A stretch of DNA of 64,000 bases from JAJPHI01 sp035541875 (GCA_035541875.1 DATKML010000004.1:1-64000); one strand, 5' to 3'; positions 7,817 to 18,025 are shown, counted from the first letter of the stretch. Made by a program: numbers and translations. Notes: generated by a model from the letters alone, not told the origin.

Positions 7817-9457
7817 TCAGGGGCGGGGCGGCACGAAGGAGAAGACGGTGCCGTATGCATTTGCATCGGTTAGATCGTTGGCACCGCCGCTCTGAGTCAT
7901 GCCGTAAAAAGTCTTTCCGCTAACAATCAGATTATCGATAGGCTCGCTGCCGGTTGCATCGCAGGTGGTGAGGCTCGGGTTAAGTGGATCGCAGAGGGTG
8001 CTGCCAAGATCGAAGGACCAGACCACCTGATAACAGTCGCCCTTGGAGCATTTGCCCGGCTTGAAACGGAAGATCGTCCCTCCGCCTGACGGAGGCGACG
8101 GCTTTCCACCATAGAGCGTTTGCCAATTCGCGCCGCCATTGCGCGTCATCCCGTAGAGCCATCCGTCGGGACCTGTGACGAGCGAACCATAAGGATTGAA
8201 GCCATCCTGCAGGACACCGCCCTGCCCATCGGTGACGCAATTCCCCGGCGACGCAGTGCAATCCAGGCCGAACTCGTGAACGACTTCGTACGATTTGATC
8301 GTCGGCGGCGAGGCGAGACTGATCTCCGCTTTGAAGATCACGCCGGAACCGGGCAACGGCTGACCGCCATCGGTCAAGATTCCCGATCCGCCATCGGTGG
8401 TCAGTCCACAGACCACCGCCGTGTGCGACGCCGACTTAACGGTGGTCACAGTGAGATTGCCGTGGTCAGAGTAGGCACCATCGGGTCCGCCTGCGACTGA
8501 GCACGCCTGACCCTTGAAATAGTGAAGCGGGGTATACGTCGCGGTGGCTGGATCGAAGGCGAAGAGCACTCCGTTACCGATCGTTTTGTCGGATCCAACG
8601 CCCATCCCACCCTGCCGCGTCATCCCAAGCAAAAGATCCTTGCCGTTGGCATGGACGACTATCGGGCGACCATGGGGCGTATCACCAGTCAGCGACGAAG
8701 GCACTGTCGCGGTGCAATCGGACCCAACATTGAAGACATCGGAGGTACCCGAGGCGTCGAAATTGAATAGCACCTTATCGGCTGTGGCTGTCGACGAGGC
8801 GGGAAAAGTGTAGAGGGTTCCGCCACCGTTCATGCCACCTTCAGCCGTAGCGCCGTAGAGCAGTCCGCTGTGGCTGTTCAACGAAAAGACACTATGCGGC
8901 GTTGCCGCATCGGCGCCGGATCCACCATCCTTCGGGCCGGCGAAGGAGTAAACAAAACTCGGAGGAATGCCCTGTTCCATCCAGGCGACTGGATCGAACG
9001 CGAAGATCGCGCCGAGGTCGGGGCCGCCACCATCGAGCGTAGTGCCCCATACAGTGGCCTTGCCGACCTTTGCTACATCGCAGACGGTCGAGCCCTTGGA
9101 TCTGGTGACGCACAACATCGAGTCGTGATGGGGAAATCGTCCGCTGCTTTTATCGAGCGAGATTACCGGATTCCCTTGATAGGCATTGCCGGGGATGTGG
9201 AGGCCGAAGATAGTCCCCCCACTGTTAGCACCTCCCGCCGAGGTACGGCCAAATAGGAAAGTCCTGCGTCCGCTTTTGACGAGCGTCAGCGACCCTTTTG
9301 GATCGCTACCGGTGTTGGTTCCGTCGAAATCAAGGAGAACTTGATATCCTGGAGTTGGTTTGGGTAGCTGTGCAGCATGCGAGAGTCCCCGCCCCGGCGT
9401 GAGGACGGCGAAAAGAGTGAGCGATACAAGTAACAGGGTGATCGCGAGAGTTTTCAT
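7817..9457 (-). CDS. Secreted GloVer-type tandem-repeat protein
   Basis: A 546-residue exported protein with a signal peptide ending near GLSHA. The body repeats a short unit of the form G-G-x-(T/V)-(I/L/V)-F-x-(F/L): GGTIFGL, GAIFAF, GGTLYTF, GVLFAF, GVIFKAE, GGTIFRF and GTVFSF, each with a preceding YG-x-T-x-x-GG stretch. This is the pattern annotated as choice-of-anchor tandem repeat GloVer proteins, thought to be surface beta-propeller-like proteins. Its role is unknown. Transcribed alone; the fabH gene follows on the same strand upstream after a 208-nt gap holding an inverted repeat. Confidence 0.75.
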   Translation of the reverse strand: MKTLAITLLLVSLTLFAVLTPGRGLSHAAQLPKPTPGYQVLLDFDGTNTGSDPKGSLTLVKSGRRTFLFGRTSAGGANSGGTIFGLHIPGNAYQGNPVISLDKSSGRFPHHDSMLCVTRSKGSTVCDVAKVGKATVWGTTLDGGGPDLGAIFAFDPVAWMEQGIPPSFVYSFAGPKDGGSGADAATPHSVFSLNSHSGLLYGATAEGGMNGGGTLYTFPASSTATADKVLFNFDASGTSDVFNVGSDCTATVPSSLTGDTPHGRPIVVHANGKDLLLGMTRQGGMGVGSDKTIGNGVLFAFDPATATYTPLHYFKGQACSVAGGPDGAYSDHGNLTVTTVKSASHTAVVCGLTTDGGSGILTDGGQPLPGSGVIFKAEISLASPPTIKSYEVVHEFGLDCTASPGNCVTDGQGGVLQDGFNPYGSLVTGPDGWLYGMTRNGGANWQTLYGGKPSPPSGGGTIFRFKPGKCSKGDCYQVVWSFDLGSTLCDPLNPSLTTCDATGSEPIDNLIVSGKTFYGMTQSGGANDLTDANAYGTVFSFVPPRP

Positions 9458-9603
9458 CGATCGTTTCCGCGTAAGCGTAGAAGGAAAGATCTTAGACGAG
9501 CGAGGCCCGTTGACGGTCTAAAATAGCGCGGGTTGGTGATCGGGGCGACCAGTTTTTCCCAGGACCCTCACCCTCGCATCGGCGCTACGCGTCCGATCCT
9601 CCG

Positions 9604-9628
9604 CCCTCTCGCGGTCAGCGGGAGAGGG
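9604..9628. repeat. REP-like inverted repeat downstream of fabH
   Basis: CCCTCTC and GAGAGGG arms surround GCGGTCAGCGG, and the left flank is of the ccctcaccct kind common in dispersed intergenic elements. It lies downstream of fabH on the minus strand without a clear U-tract. It could be a REP element or a Rho-assisted terminator. Confidence 0.4.
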
Positions 9629-9666
9629 TTCTAGATTTTAGAGCCAGCCTCCTAGAGAGGAGCGTG

Positions 9667-10644
9667 TTACCAGCGGATTAGGTTTGCGCCCCAGGTCAGA
9701 CCGCCGCCGCATGCGTTGAGCATCACCAGGTCGTTGTCGTGGATTCGGCCAGCTTCGCAGGCTTCGTCGAGCGCGATCGGTACCGACGCCGCCGAAGTAT
9801 TGCCGTAGCGATCGACGTTGGTGAAGACCTTCTCCGGGCCAAGCCCAAGTCGTTGCGCGACCGCATTGATGATCCGCAGGTTCGCCTGATGCGGCACGAT
9901 CAACGAAAGATCTTCCAGCGGAACGCCGGCCTTTTCAGCGACCTTGCGTGAGACCTCTTCCATGCTTTTCACTGCGATCTTGAAAAGCTCGGGGCCCTTC
10001 ATATTGATCGCATCGACGTGCTCGCGGCGCGCTTCCGCATCCATTGTAGTGCAGACACCGCGGTTCCGCACATAAAGCAGATCCCAGTATTGACCGGAGG
10101 ATCGCAGCAGACTGCCCAACACTCCGCGACTGTTGTTCTCGCGCACCAACACGACGGCACCTGCGCCGTCGCCAAAAAGCACTGCGGTCGAGCGATCGTT
10201 CCAATCGACCATCGTTGAAAGCGCGTCGACTCCCATCACGAGCACGCGCTCGTAATCGCCCGCGCGCATCGAAGAATCCGCCACGCTCATCGCATAGATA
10301 AAGCCCGAGCAGGCCGCGGCTACGTCGAAGGCAGGAATCGTGTCGAGCCCGAGCCGATGCTGTAGCTGGCAGGCAAACGACGGAAAACCAAAATCGGAGG
10401 AGACCGTGCCAACCACGATCGCGTCGAGGTCAGTGACCTTCATTCCAGCGCGGCTCAACGCCGAAGTGGCAGCCGTCGCGGCGATATCGACCAGGGATTC
10501 GCCCGATGAGAGCACATGGCGGCGTTCAATTCCGGTCCGCGTGCGCACCCACTCGTCAGATGTATCCATCCGACGCTCGAGGTCCTTGTTACTGACGACA
10601 GTGCGAGGCGTTGCGCGTCCCGTAGCGACAATTCTCGAACCCAT
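9667..10644 (-). CDS. fabH: 3-oxoacyl-ACP synthase III (KAS III)
   Basis: Initiates type II fatty-acid synthesis by condensing an acyl-CoA with malonyl-ACP in the cytoplasm. At 325 residues it has the family's usual length. The catalytic triad is visible: Cys112 in AAACSGFIYAM, His252 in VPHQANLRI and Asn282 in DRYGNTSAASVP. The N-terminal MGSRIVATGRATPRTVVSN is a standard FabH start. It follows fabF by 11 nt, so the two are co-transcribed. No acpP, fabD or fabG is adjacent, unlike the common fab operon. Confidence 0.93.
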   Translation of the reverse strand: MGSRIVATGRATPRTVVSNKDLERRMDTSDEWVRTRTGIERRHVLSSGESLVDIAATAATSALSRAGMKVTDLDAIVVGTVSSDFGFPSFACQLQHRLGLDTIPAFDVAAACSGFIYAMSVADSSMRAGDYERVLVMGVDALSTMVDWNDRSTAVLFGDGAGAVVLVRENNSRGVLGSLLRSSGQYWDLLYVRNRGVCTTMDAEARREHVDAINMKGPELFKIAVKSMEEVSRKVAEKAGVPLEDLSLIVPHQANLRIINAVAQRLGLGPEKVFTNVDRYGNTSAASVPIALDEACEAGRIHDNDLVMLNACGGGLTWGANLIRW

Positions 10645-10655
10645 GCTTTATCCGA

Positions 10656-11912
10656 TCAGTTCTCGGCCGCCGGCCGAAAAGCCAAGGTGGTGTTGGTTCC
10701 GCCGAAACCAAAGGAGTTCTTGAGCGCGACGCGGATCTTGGCGGGACGCGCCTGGTTAGGCACATAGTCCAAATCACACTCAGGATCGGGATATTCGTAA
10801 TTGATCGTCGGCGGAATCATCCCGCGTCGAATCGCGAGGATAGTGTATACAGACTCAATTGCACCGGCAGCGCCGAGAGTATGACCGGTCATCGACTTCG
10901 TCGAGCTGACCGGAATCTTCGCAGCGTGCTCGCCGAAGACCTTCTTGATTGCCTGGGTCTCGGCCACGTCACCCTGAGGTGTCGAGGTGCCGTGCGCGTT
11001 GATGTAATCGACCTCATCGAGCCCGATACCGCCATCTTCCAGACACATCTGGATACAGCGGCCCGCACCTTGTCCTTCGGGTGAAGGCGACGTGATGTGA
11101 TGCGCGTCGGCGTTCGAAGCGTAGCCGGCGATCTCTGCCAGGATCGTTGCACCGCGCGCGATCGCAGCTTCACGCTCTTCAAGGATTAGCGACGCCGACC
11201 CTTCCGCGATCACGAAGCCGTCGCGCTCACGATCGAAGGGGCGGCTCGCGGCCGTCGGATTATCGTTGCGGGTCGACAGCGCACGCATCGCGATAAACCC
11301 GCCCACGCCAAGCGACGTCAAAGCCGCTTCAGCACCGCCGGTTATGGCCGCATCAAGGTACCCGTGCCGGATCATGCGGAAGGCTTCGCCTATCGCATGG
11401 GAGCCGGAGGCGCAAGCGCTGGTGGTGGTGATGTTCTCGCCACGCGCGCCGAAGCGAATCGAGATATGGCCCGGCGCAAGATTCGACAGGAGCTTGGGGA
11501 TGAAGAACGGAGTGATGCGCTTCAGCCGCGTCTCCATGAAGGAGATGTGATTCTCTTCGATCGTGATCAGTCCGCCGATCCCGTTACCGACCAGCACACC
11601 GACGCGGTCGGCATTGCTATCATCGATCTTGAGGCCGGATTGCTGCATCGCCTGTTCCGCCGTCGCCAGTGCGTACTGGATGAACAGGTCCATTTTGCGG
11701 ATGTCTTTTTTCTCGACCCAATCGAGCGGATCGAAATCACGTACTTCACCCGCGATGCGAGAGGCAAAATCCTCGGCCGGGAACCGGGTGATCGGGCCAA
11801 CCCCCGACCTACCAGCCATCAATGCTTCCCAGTTCTTCTCCACGCCGGTTCCAAGCGGAGTGACCAGGCCCACGCCGGTCACCACAACACGGCGATCAAC
11901 ATTTCGTCTCAT
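10656..11912 (-). CDS. fabF: 3-oxoacyl-ACP synthase II (KAS II)
   Basis: Elongation condensing enzyme of type II fatty-acid synthesis, 418 residues from the ATG at 11912. That start begins MRRNVDRRVVVTGVG and has GAGGAGG upstream. An in-frame start at 11999 would add 29 residues with no family counterpart. The Cys-His-His active site is Cys167 (TTTSACASGSHA), His307 (NAHGTSTPQGD) and His344 (KSMTGHTLGAAG). It is first in a fabF-fabH pair and diverges from transketolase across about 290 nt. The usual upstream acpP is missing here. Confidence 0.93.
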   Translation of the reverse strand: MRRNVDRRVVVTGVGLVTPLGTGVEKNWEALMAGRSGVGPITRFPAEDFASRIAGEVRDFDPLDWVEKKDIRKMDLFIQYALATAEQAMQQSGLKIDDSNADRVGVLVGNGIGGLITIEENHISFMETRLKRITPFFIPKLLSNLAPGHISIRFGARGENITTTSACASGSHAIGEAFRMIRHGYLDAAITGGAEAALTSLGVGGFIAMRALSTRNDNPTAASRPFDRERDGFVIAEGSASLILEEREAAIARGATILAEIAGYASNADAHHITSPSPEGQGAGRCIQMCLEDGGIGLDEVDYINAHGTSTPQGDVAETQAIKKVFGEHAAKIPVSSTKSMTGHTLGAAGAIESVYTILAIRRGMIPPTINYEYPDPECDLDYVPNQARPAKIRVALKNSFGFGGTNTTLAFRPAAEN

Positions 11913-12202
11913 CCGGACGCGCTCCCTCCTCGGGTTGCTTGATATTAGCTTACCAGACCCCGGGATTTTGCCGAAATCACCGCCGCCCGGAGTGCCCACA
12001 GCCTGCGGATAGATTGGTCCGGCTCAGCTTGATTGGTTCCAAGCGCTGATGGGACAATCAATCTCGAACAGGGTGTCAGGCGACTTCGGGTCCTTCGGCA
12101 AATTCGTTTAGCCAATGAATCGAAAACGTGCGGGCGGTGACGACTGATCGGCAGGCCTTCGCTATATTGGCCCCTTCATTCTCGGCAAAGGAACATATCG
12201 CT

Positions 12203-14227
12203 GTGGCTGCAGCGTCCGAAAAGCAAAGTAAAACGACTCCTCTGGAACTCTCATGCATCAACTCGATCCGCACGCTCGCGATCGACGCGGTGCAAAAGGC
12301 TAACTCGGGTCATCCGGGGATGCCGATGGGTATGGCGCCCATCGCCTATCTGCTTTTCACCCAATTTATGCGCCACAACCCCAAAAATCCGCATTGGTAC
12401 GGGCGCGATCGCTTCGTCCTGTCGGCAGGACACGGCTCCATGCTTCTCTACAGCGTGCTCCATCTGACGGGCTACGACCTCAGCCTCGATGCCCTGAAGC
12501 AGTTCCGCCAACTCGGCAGCAAGACTCCGGGCCATCCGGAAAGCCATCTGACCCCAGGCGTCGAGACGACCACCGGTCCGCTCGGGCAGGGCGTCGGCAA
12601 TGCCGTCGGAATGGCGATAGCGGCAAAGCATCTCGAAGCGCGTTTCGAGCGCGGCGGCTCCGGCCTCTTCGATCAGCGTATCTTCGGCATCTGCGGTGAT
12701 GGCGACCTGATGGAAGGGGTCGCGAGTGAAGCCGCCTCAATCGCGGGACATCTCGGTTTAGGCAATCTGATTTTCATCTACGACGATAATCACGTCACGA
12801 TCGACGGCCATACCGATCTCGCCTTTACGGAAGACGTATGCCGCCGCTTCGAAGCCTACGGATGGCACACCCAGGCAGTCGAAGACGCCAACGATTTGGA
12901 GGCTGCCTCACAGGCAATCGAGAAGGCGATCGCCGAGAAAGATCGCCCCTCGCTGATTCGCGTCCGCAGCCATATCGGATATGGCAGCCCGAATCGGCAG
13001 GATAGCTCCGAGGCGCACGGCAAGGCGCTAGGACCCGAAGAGGTCAAACTGACCAAGCAGTTCTATGGATGGCCCACCGAGCCTGACTTCTTTATCCCGG
13101 AAGAAGCGCTGCGCGAGTTCCGTCGCAGTGTCGAGCGTGGAGCCGAACTGGAGCAGCGATGGGATCGCGATTTCGCAGCGTATGCAAAGGCCTATCCAGC
13201 GGAAGCGGCGGAGTTCAAGGGTGCGATCGCGGGCGAGTTGCCTGCCGGATGGGACAAGGATATCCCAGTCTTCACGCCTAAGGATTCCTTCGCCACCCGC
13301 GAGTCAGCCTCGAAGGTCCAGCAGGTAATCGCACAGAAGATCAACGGGCTCTTCGGCGGCTCAGCGGATCTCAACGAATCCACCTTCACCGATATCAAGG
13401 GCGGCGGCGATTTCGAGCGTCATAACTATGCCGGACGGAATCTGCATTTCGGGATTCGCGAGCATGCGATGGGCGCGATTCTGAATGGTCTCGCGCTGCA
13501 CGGCGGTTTCATCCCCTTCGGCTCCAGCTTTATGGTCTTCACCGACTATTGCCGGCCGTCGATCCGCCTTTCCGCGCTGATGGATCTGCAGGTTATCTGG
13601 ATCTTCACGCACGACTCAATTGGAGTCGGCGAGGACGGCCCGACCCATCAGCCGGTCGAGCAGTTGGCGAGCCTCCGTGCAATTCCGAACCTCACCGTGA
13701 TTCGTCCGTGCGACGCCAATGAGGCCGCCGAGGCCTGGCGCGTGGCGATCAATCATCGTCACGGCCCGGTGATGCTCGCTTTGTCGCGCCAGAAACTGGC
13801 GACGTTGGATCGGAGCGTTATCGCACCCGCATCGGGACTCGCTCGCGGTGCATACACCCTGTGCGAAACTGCGGGACGCGCGCCGGAGCTTATCCTGATC
13901 GCGACTGGATCTGAGGTGCATCTCGCGCTAGGCGCCGCGACCGAACTGGAAAAGCGTGGTCATGCGGTTCGCGTCGTCAGCATGCCGAGCGACGAATTGT
14001 TCGAGAAGCAGGATCAGGACTATCGCGACTCGGTGTTGCCGCCATCGATCAAACGGCGACTCGCGATTGAAGCGGGCGTAACCCAATCGTGGTATCGCTG
14101 GGTTGGTTTGGAGGGCGACATCGTCGGGATGCACTCCTTCGGCGCGTCGGGCCCCGCCGGTACGGTAGCTAAGCATTTCGGTTTTACTGTGGAGAATGTC
14201 GTCGAGCGAGCGCTCAAGCTGTTCTGA
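12203..14227 (+). CDS. tkt: Transketolase
   Basis: Thiamine-diphosphate enzyme transferring two-carbon units in the non-oxidative pentose-phosphate pathway. The preferred start is the GTG at 12203, preceded by AAAGGAA, giving 674 residues; an upstream frame to 12128 has no family match. The TPP motif begins GDGDLMEG (165-172) and continues to the YDDNHVTIDG segment. SGHPGMPMG near residue 35 and the C-terminal pyrimidine domain with FGIREHAMG and EDGPTHQPVEQ are all intact. Followed 45 nt later by transaldolase and then pgl, a pentose-phosphate operon. Confidence 0.95.
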   Translation: MAAASEKQSKTTPLELSCINSIRTLAIDAVQKANSGHPGMPMGMAPIAYLLFTQFMRHNPKNPHWYGRDRFVLSAGHGSMLLYSVLHLTGYDLSLDALKQFRQLGSKTPGHPESHLTPGVETTTGPLGQGVGNAVGMAIAAKHLEARFERGGSGLFDQRIFGICGDGDLMEGVASEAASIAGHLGLGNLIFIYDDNHVTIDGHTDLAFTEDVCRRFEAYGWHTQAVEDANDLEAASQAIEKAIAEKDRPSLIRVRSHIGYGSPNRQDSSEAHGKALGPEEVKLTKQFYGWPTEPDFFIPEEALREFRRSVERGAELEQRWDRDFAAYAKAYPAEAAEFKGAIAGELPAGWDKDIPVFTPKDSFATRESASKVQQVIAQKINGLFGGSADLNESTFTDIKGGGDFERHNYAGRNLHFGIREHAMGAILNGLALHGGFIPFGSSFMVFTDYCRPSIRLSALMDLQVIWIFTHDSIGVGEDGPTHQPVEQLASLRAIPNLTVIRPCDANEAAEAWRVAINHRHGPVMLALSRQKLATLDRSVIAPASGLARGAYTLCETAGRAPELILIATGSEVHLALGAATELEKRGHAVRVVSMPSDELFEKQDQDYRDSVLPPSIKRRLAIEAGVTQSWYRWVGLEGDIVGMHSFGASGPAGTVAKHFGFTVENVVERALKLF

Positions 14228-14272
14228 ACAGAGTGCACCGCATCGACGAGCAACTTTTTGGAGCATCGAGTC

Positions 14273-15403
14273 ATGAGTAATGCGAAAAATCCGCTGTATC
14301 GGCTCCAGGATTTCGGCCAGAGCGTCTGGCTCGATTACATCCAGCGCAGCCTGCTCTCGTCGGCCGAGTTCCGCCGGATGATCGACGAGGACGGTCTCCG
14401 CGGGATGACTTCGAATCCGACGATTTTCGAAAAGGCTATCGCCGGCTCAAACGATTACGACCAGCAATTCGACAAGCTTGCCCGCGCCGGTGCGAGCGTC
14501 GACGAGATCTACGAAGCGCTGACCACGGACGATATCAAGGCGGCGGCCGATGCGCTCCGGCCGATCTACGAAAAGACCGATGGGATCGACGGTTACGTGA
14601 GCTACGAAGTTTCCCCGCGGCTCGCGAATGATACCGCGGGAACGCTCGCTGCGGCCCACCGCTATATCAAGCTAATCGATCGCCCTAATCTGATGATCAA
14701 GGTGCCGTCGACGCCAGCCGGTATCCCGGCGGTCGAGCAGCTCATCAGCGAAGGCCATAACATCAACATCACGTTGATGTTCTCCTCCAAGCATTACGAT
14801 ACGGTCGCCGAAGCCTATATCCGCGGGTTGGAACGCCGCGCCCAGGCCGGACAGCCGCTCAATCGAATCGCATCGGTTGCGAGTGTTTTCGTCAGCCGCG
14901 TCGAGACACTCGTCGATAAGCGGATCGAAGAGAAACTGAAGGCGGGTGGAGACAGCAGTCTCGGCGCGCTGCGAGGCACCTCGGCAGTTGCCGGAACGCA
15001 GCTCATCTATCAGCGCTTCAAAGAAATCTTCAGTAGTGATCGCTTCAAGGCGTTGGCCGCGAAGGGCGCGCGGGTGCAACGTCCGCTATGGGCCTCGACG
15101 GGGACGAAGAATCCCGCGTACAGCGATATCAAGTACGTACAGGATCTGATCGGGCCAGACACCGTGAACACGATGCCGCCGGCCACGATGGATGCGTACC
15201 GCGATCACGGGCAGCCACGCGCTACCGTGGAAGATAAGCTGGCAGAGGCACGCGCAATCGTGAGCCGCCTTGCATCGGCGGGTATCGATCTGGATGAGGT
15301 CGGTGAGGATCTGCAGCGGGAAGGCGTGGACGCGTTTATCAAGTCGTTCGATGATCTGCTCGGAACGATCAAGAAACGTCTGAGTTCGGCTGCCGCCGCG
15401 TAA
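14273..15403 (+). CDS. tal: Transaldolase
   Basis: Moves a dihydroxyacetone unit between sugar phosphates through a lysine Schiff base. From the ATG at 14273 (TTGGAG upstream) it has 376 residues, the length of the longer bacterial/mycobacterial Tal class. The N-terminal block SVWLDYIQRSLL and GMTSNPTIFEKAI and the catalytic Lys143 in LMIKVPSTPAGIPA are present. It lies between tkt and pgl on the same strand and is very likely co-transcribed with them. Confidence 0.94.
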   Translation: MSNAKNPLYRLQDFGQSVWLDYIQRSLLSSAEFRRMIDEDGLRGMTSNPTIFEKAIAGSNDYDQQFDKLARAGASVDEIYEALTTDDIKAAADALRPIYEKTDGIDGYVSYEVSPRLANDTAGTLAAAHRYIKLIDRPNLMIKVPSTPAGIPAVEQLISEGHNINITLMFSSKHYDTVAEAYIRGLERRAQAGQPLNRIASVASVFVSRVETLVDKRIEEKLKAGGDSSLGALRGTSAVAGTQLIYQRFKEIFSSDRFKALAAKGARVQRPLWASTGTKNPAYSDIKYVQDLIGPDTVNTMPPATMDAYRDHGQPRATVEDKLAEARAIVSRLASAGIDLDEVGEDLQREGVDAFIKSFDDLLGTIKKRLSSAAAA

Positions 15404-15482
15404 GACAGTCGTTCGATCTTGTACTTCGGCGTCGGCTAAAGAAAGATTAGCTGCATCGCAGGCGCATGCTCGCGACCCGATT

Positions 15483-16220
15483 ATGAGCGAAAAACAGATT
15501 ATCGTCCTCGATACTCCTGAAGATATTTACACCCGCGCGGCTGAGGAGCTGACCCATCTGGCGGGCGAAGCGGTTTGTATTCACGGCGAATTTCGCCTGT
15601 GTCTGGCAGGTGGTTCGACACCGCGGGCAACCTATGAGCTGTTGGCTTCGCGGTTCCATCACAGTATCGATTGGAGCGAGGTGCAGTTTTTCTGGGGCGA
15701 CGAGCGCTGCGTTCCGCCAACGGATGGCGCGAGCAACTTCGGGATGGCCGAGCGCACGATGCTCTCGAAGCTCGGGCTCGAAGCCCGCCAGATCCATCGG
15801 ATGCAGGGAGAGTTGCCGCCGGCCGACGGTGCACAGGCGTATGAATCGGAACTGCAGGAAGCCTTTGGACTCGCGCCGGGTGACCTACCGACCTTCAACC
15901 TGACCCTTCTCGGCTTGGGCGATAATGCGCATATAGCCTCGCTCTTTCCACATCACCCGGCTCTACATGAAACAGAGCGACTCGCGATCGCAGTAGAGGT
16001 GGATGCGCCCGAGCGTCATCGGATTACCCTCACGGCCCCGGTGCTCAACAACTCAGAGCGGATCATTTTTCTGGTCACCGGCGAGGGCAAAGCCGACGCG
16101 GTTAAGAATACGCTCGAAGGTCCCCGCGACAGCGAGCAATTCCCCGCCCAGATAATCGCGCCGACCCAAGGCGACGTTATCTGGCTGCTCGACAAGGCCG
16201 CAGCCAAAAAGCTCACTTAA
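15483..16220 (+). CDS. pgl: 6-phosphogluconolactonase
   Basis: Hydrolyses 6-phosphogluconolactone in the oxidative pentose-phosphate branch. The 245-residue protein shows the SugarP isomerase-like fold motifs LCLAGGSTPRATYELL, VQFFWGDERCVPP, SNFGMAERTML and LLGLGDNAHIASLFP. Start is ATG at 15483. It is third in the tkt-tal-pgl set, though zwf and gnd are not in the window. Confidence 0.92.
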   Translation: MSEKQIIVLDTPEDIYTRAAEELTHLAGEAVCIHGEFRLCLAGGSTPRATYELLASRFHHSIDWSEVQFFWGDERCVPPTDGASNFGMAERTMLSKLGLEARQIHRMQGELPPADGAQAYESELQEAFGLAPGDLPTFNLTLLGLGDNAHIASLFPHHPALHETERLAIAVEVDAPERHRITLTAPVLNNSERIIFLVTGEGKADAVKNTLEGPRDSEQFPAQIIAPTQGDVIWLLDKAAAKKLT

Positions 16221-16261
16221 GAACTTCCCAAGCAGGAACTGGCAGCGGCAGAATAAGCATC

Positions 16262-16915
16262 ATGCGTTTTCTGCTGCGCCATTGGACTGCGATCCTAATA
16301 ATCGTGGTGCTCGCCGGATGGACTCTCTTCTATCTGCCGGGTACTCCCAGTTTCGCGATTTTTGAGCTCAAGCGATGTGTCGATGCCCGCGACGGTAATT
16401 GCGCCGCCAACTACGTCGATTTTCGTAAGGTCGTGCGCAACGCGGGCTACGAGATGGTCGAGGGCGACAACAACGGCAGCGGAGGATCGTCCAATCTGCT
16501 CGGCCAGGTGCTGGGCAAAGGGATGGTCGATCTGTTCTCAGGTCCGATGGCAGGGCTGCTCCAGCAATGGGCGGTACAACAGGTAGATAACGGCAGCAAG
16601 GACGTCCAGATGCCTGGAGTCGGCGTCGCCGGCGCGATCATCCTGCTCCATCGCGATGGTAATGCGGCCTATACTCGGTTCACCGATCACAAGAATCAGA
16701 CGTGGGAAGTGCGGTTCGCGCGGGAGGACGGCGCCTGGAAAATTATTGAGGTCAAAAACGTGCGCCAGTTGCTGGAGAAGCTCAAGCGCCACGAGATGAA
16801 GCAGTTCAACCAGCCGCCATCATCGGGCTATCCGGCCCCGATGCCAGGCTACCCACCTGCACCACCCGGATATCCGCCCGCGCCATCGTCTGCGGAGCCG
16901 ATGCCGACGAGTTAG
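16262..16915 (+). CDS. DUF2939-like membrane-anchored protein
   Basis: A 217-residue protein with one N-terminal transmembrane or uncleaved signal segment (about residues 8-27). A conserved region FAIFELKRCVDARDGNCAANYVDF follows, resembling the DUF2939 family, then a compact domain and a Pro-rich tail with three GYPxPxP-type units. It sits 41 nt after pgl and probably rides on the same transcript. Function unknown; the Pro-rich tail suggests a protein or wall contact site in the periplasm. Confidence 0.65.
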   Translation: MRFLLRHWTAILIIVVLAGWTLFYLPGTPSFAIFELKRCVDARDGNCAANYVDFRKVVRNAGYEMVEGDNNGSGGSSNLLGQVLGKGMVDLFSGPMAGLLQQWAVQQVDNGSKDVQMPGVGVAGAIILLHRDGNAAYTRFTDHKNQTWEVRFAREDGAWKIIEVKNVRQLLEKLKRHEMKQFNQPPSSGYPAPMPGYPPAPPGYPPAPSSAEPMPTS

Positions 16916-16940
16916 TCGAAAGCGAGACCGTGGATTACCG

Positions 16941-18023
16941 CTATTTTAGCTTGCCGGGATCGAGGCGGTCGCGGAGATGGTCGCCCAGAAAATTGAACGC
17001 CATCACCGCGGTCGAAATGAAAAGACCGGGGATCAGCACCCACGGATAGTGCTCGATATTCTGCGGGTCCATCGCCTGCGAGAGCAGATTTCCCCAACTG
17101 GCGGCCGGCTCTTGAATCCCCAGACCGAGCAGCGAAAGAGCGCTTTCTCCGAGAATATAGCCCGGGATCGAGAGCGAGGCGTTGATCGCAGCGAACCCAA
17201 GCATCGAGGGGATTACGTGCTGCCGCAGGATACGCGATCGCGATCCACCGAGCGCACGACCGGCATCGACGAACGGTGCTGAGCGGACAGCCGCAGCCAT
17301 CCCGCGAATCACACGCGCAAAACTCGCCCAACTGATGAACGACATGATCGCAACAATCATGAAGAAGGTCGCAACCGGGCTCAGGCCACTCGGAATAACT
17401 GCCGCCAATGCGAGCAGAAAGTAGAATTGCGGCAGCGACATCTCGATCTCGCACCAGCGCATGATCAGATTGTCGGTCCATCCGCCGACGTAGCCCGAAA
17501 AAGCACCGACAAAAATCCCCAGCGAGAAGCTGATCAGCACACCGACCAGACCGATACACATGCTGACGCGCGCGCCGTACACGATGCGTGAGAAGAGGTC
17601 GCGGCCCAGACCTTCGCTGCCGAGCATAAACCACGGCGTCGTCGGGTCCTCGGTGGTAAATAGATGGCCTTGATGAAAAAAGCGGATGAAGGTCTTGCGG
17701 CTCTCATCCACGGCATAGCGCCGGGCGGCCGGATCGACCATCCGGAGCGGATACGCAAATAAGTATCCGTGGGCACGATCTGCGCCGTGGCTCAGATGTA
17801 GCGCCATCGGCGGGCAGTCCGGGAGACTGCGGTACTGATAAGCGGGATCGTACGGAGCAATCACGGGTGAGGCTGCGGCCATCAGATAAAACAGCAACAG
17901 CACTACCACCGAGAACCGCGCGGGCCACTGAGCAATCTGCCATTCATCGGATAGTCGCGCCCACAGATTCGGCTGCGGCGGCAGATCCGGAGTCGACGCT
18001 AACGGCTTGGGCAAGGCGCTCAT
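16941..18023 (-). CDS. ABC transporter permease, DppC/OppC type
   Basis: Inner-membrane permease subunit of a peptide/nickel-type importer, 360 residues. It has an N-terminal cytoplasmic stretch, a first transmembrane helix (RFSVVVLLLFYLMAAASPVI), a long periplasmic loop of about 120 residues, and then the five-helix core. The EAA coupling loop reads DAGRALGGSRSRILRQHVIPSM. The loop before the core is longer than in classical OppC. Last gene of a five-gene minus-strand operon; the partner permease ends three bases upstream. No ATP-binding subunit follows. Confidence 0.85.
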   Translation of the reverse strand: MSALPKPLASTPDLPPQPNLWARLSDEWQIAQWPARFSVVVLLLFYLMAAASPVIAPYDPAYQYRSLPDCPPMALHLSHGADRAHGYLFAYPLRMVDPAARRYAVDESRKTFIRFFHQGHLFTTEDPTTPWFMLGSEGLGRDLFSRIVYGARVSMCIGLVGVLISFSLGIFVGAFSGYVGGWTDNLIMRWCEIEMSLPQFYFLLALAAVIPSGLSPVATFFMIVAIMSFISWASFARVIRGMAAAVRSAPFVDAGRALGGSRSRILRQHVIPSMLGFAAINASLSIPGYILGESALSLLGLGIQEPAASWGNLLSQAMDPQNIEHYPWVLIPGLFISTAVMAFNFLGDHLRDRLDPGKLK

Positions 18024-18025
18024 GA

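Noticed and set aside
16912..17634. A 240-residue minus-strand reading frame overlapping the OppC gene
   Set aside because: It is another frame of a well-supported permease gene and has no recognisable domain.
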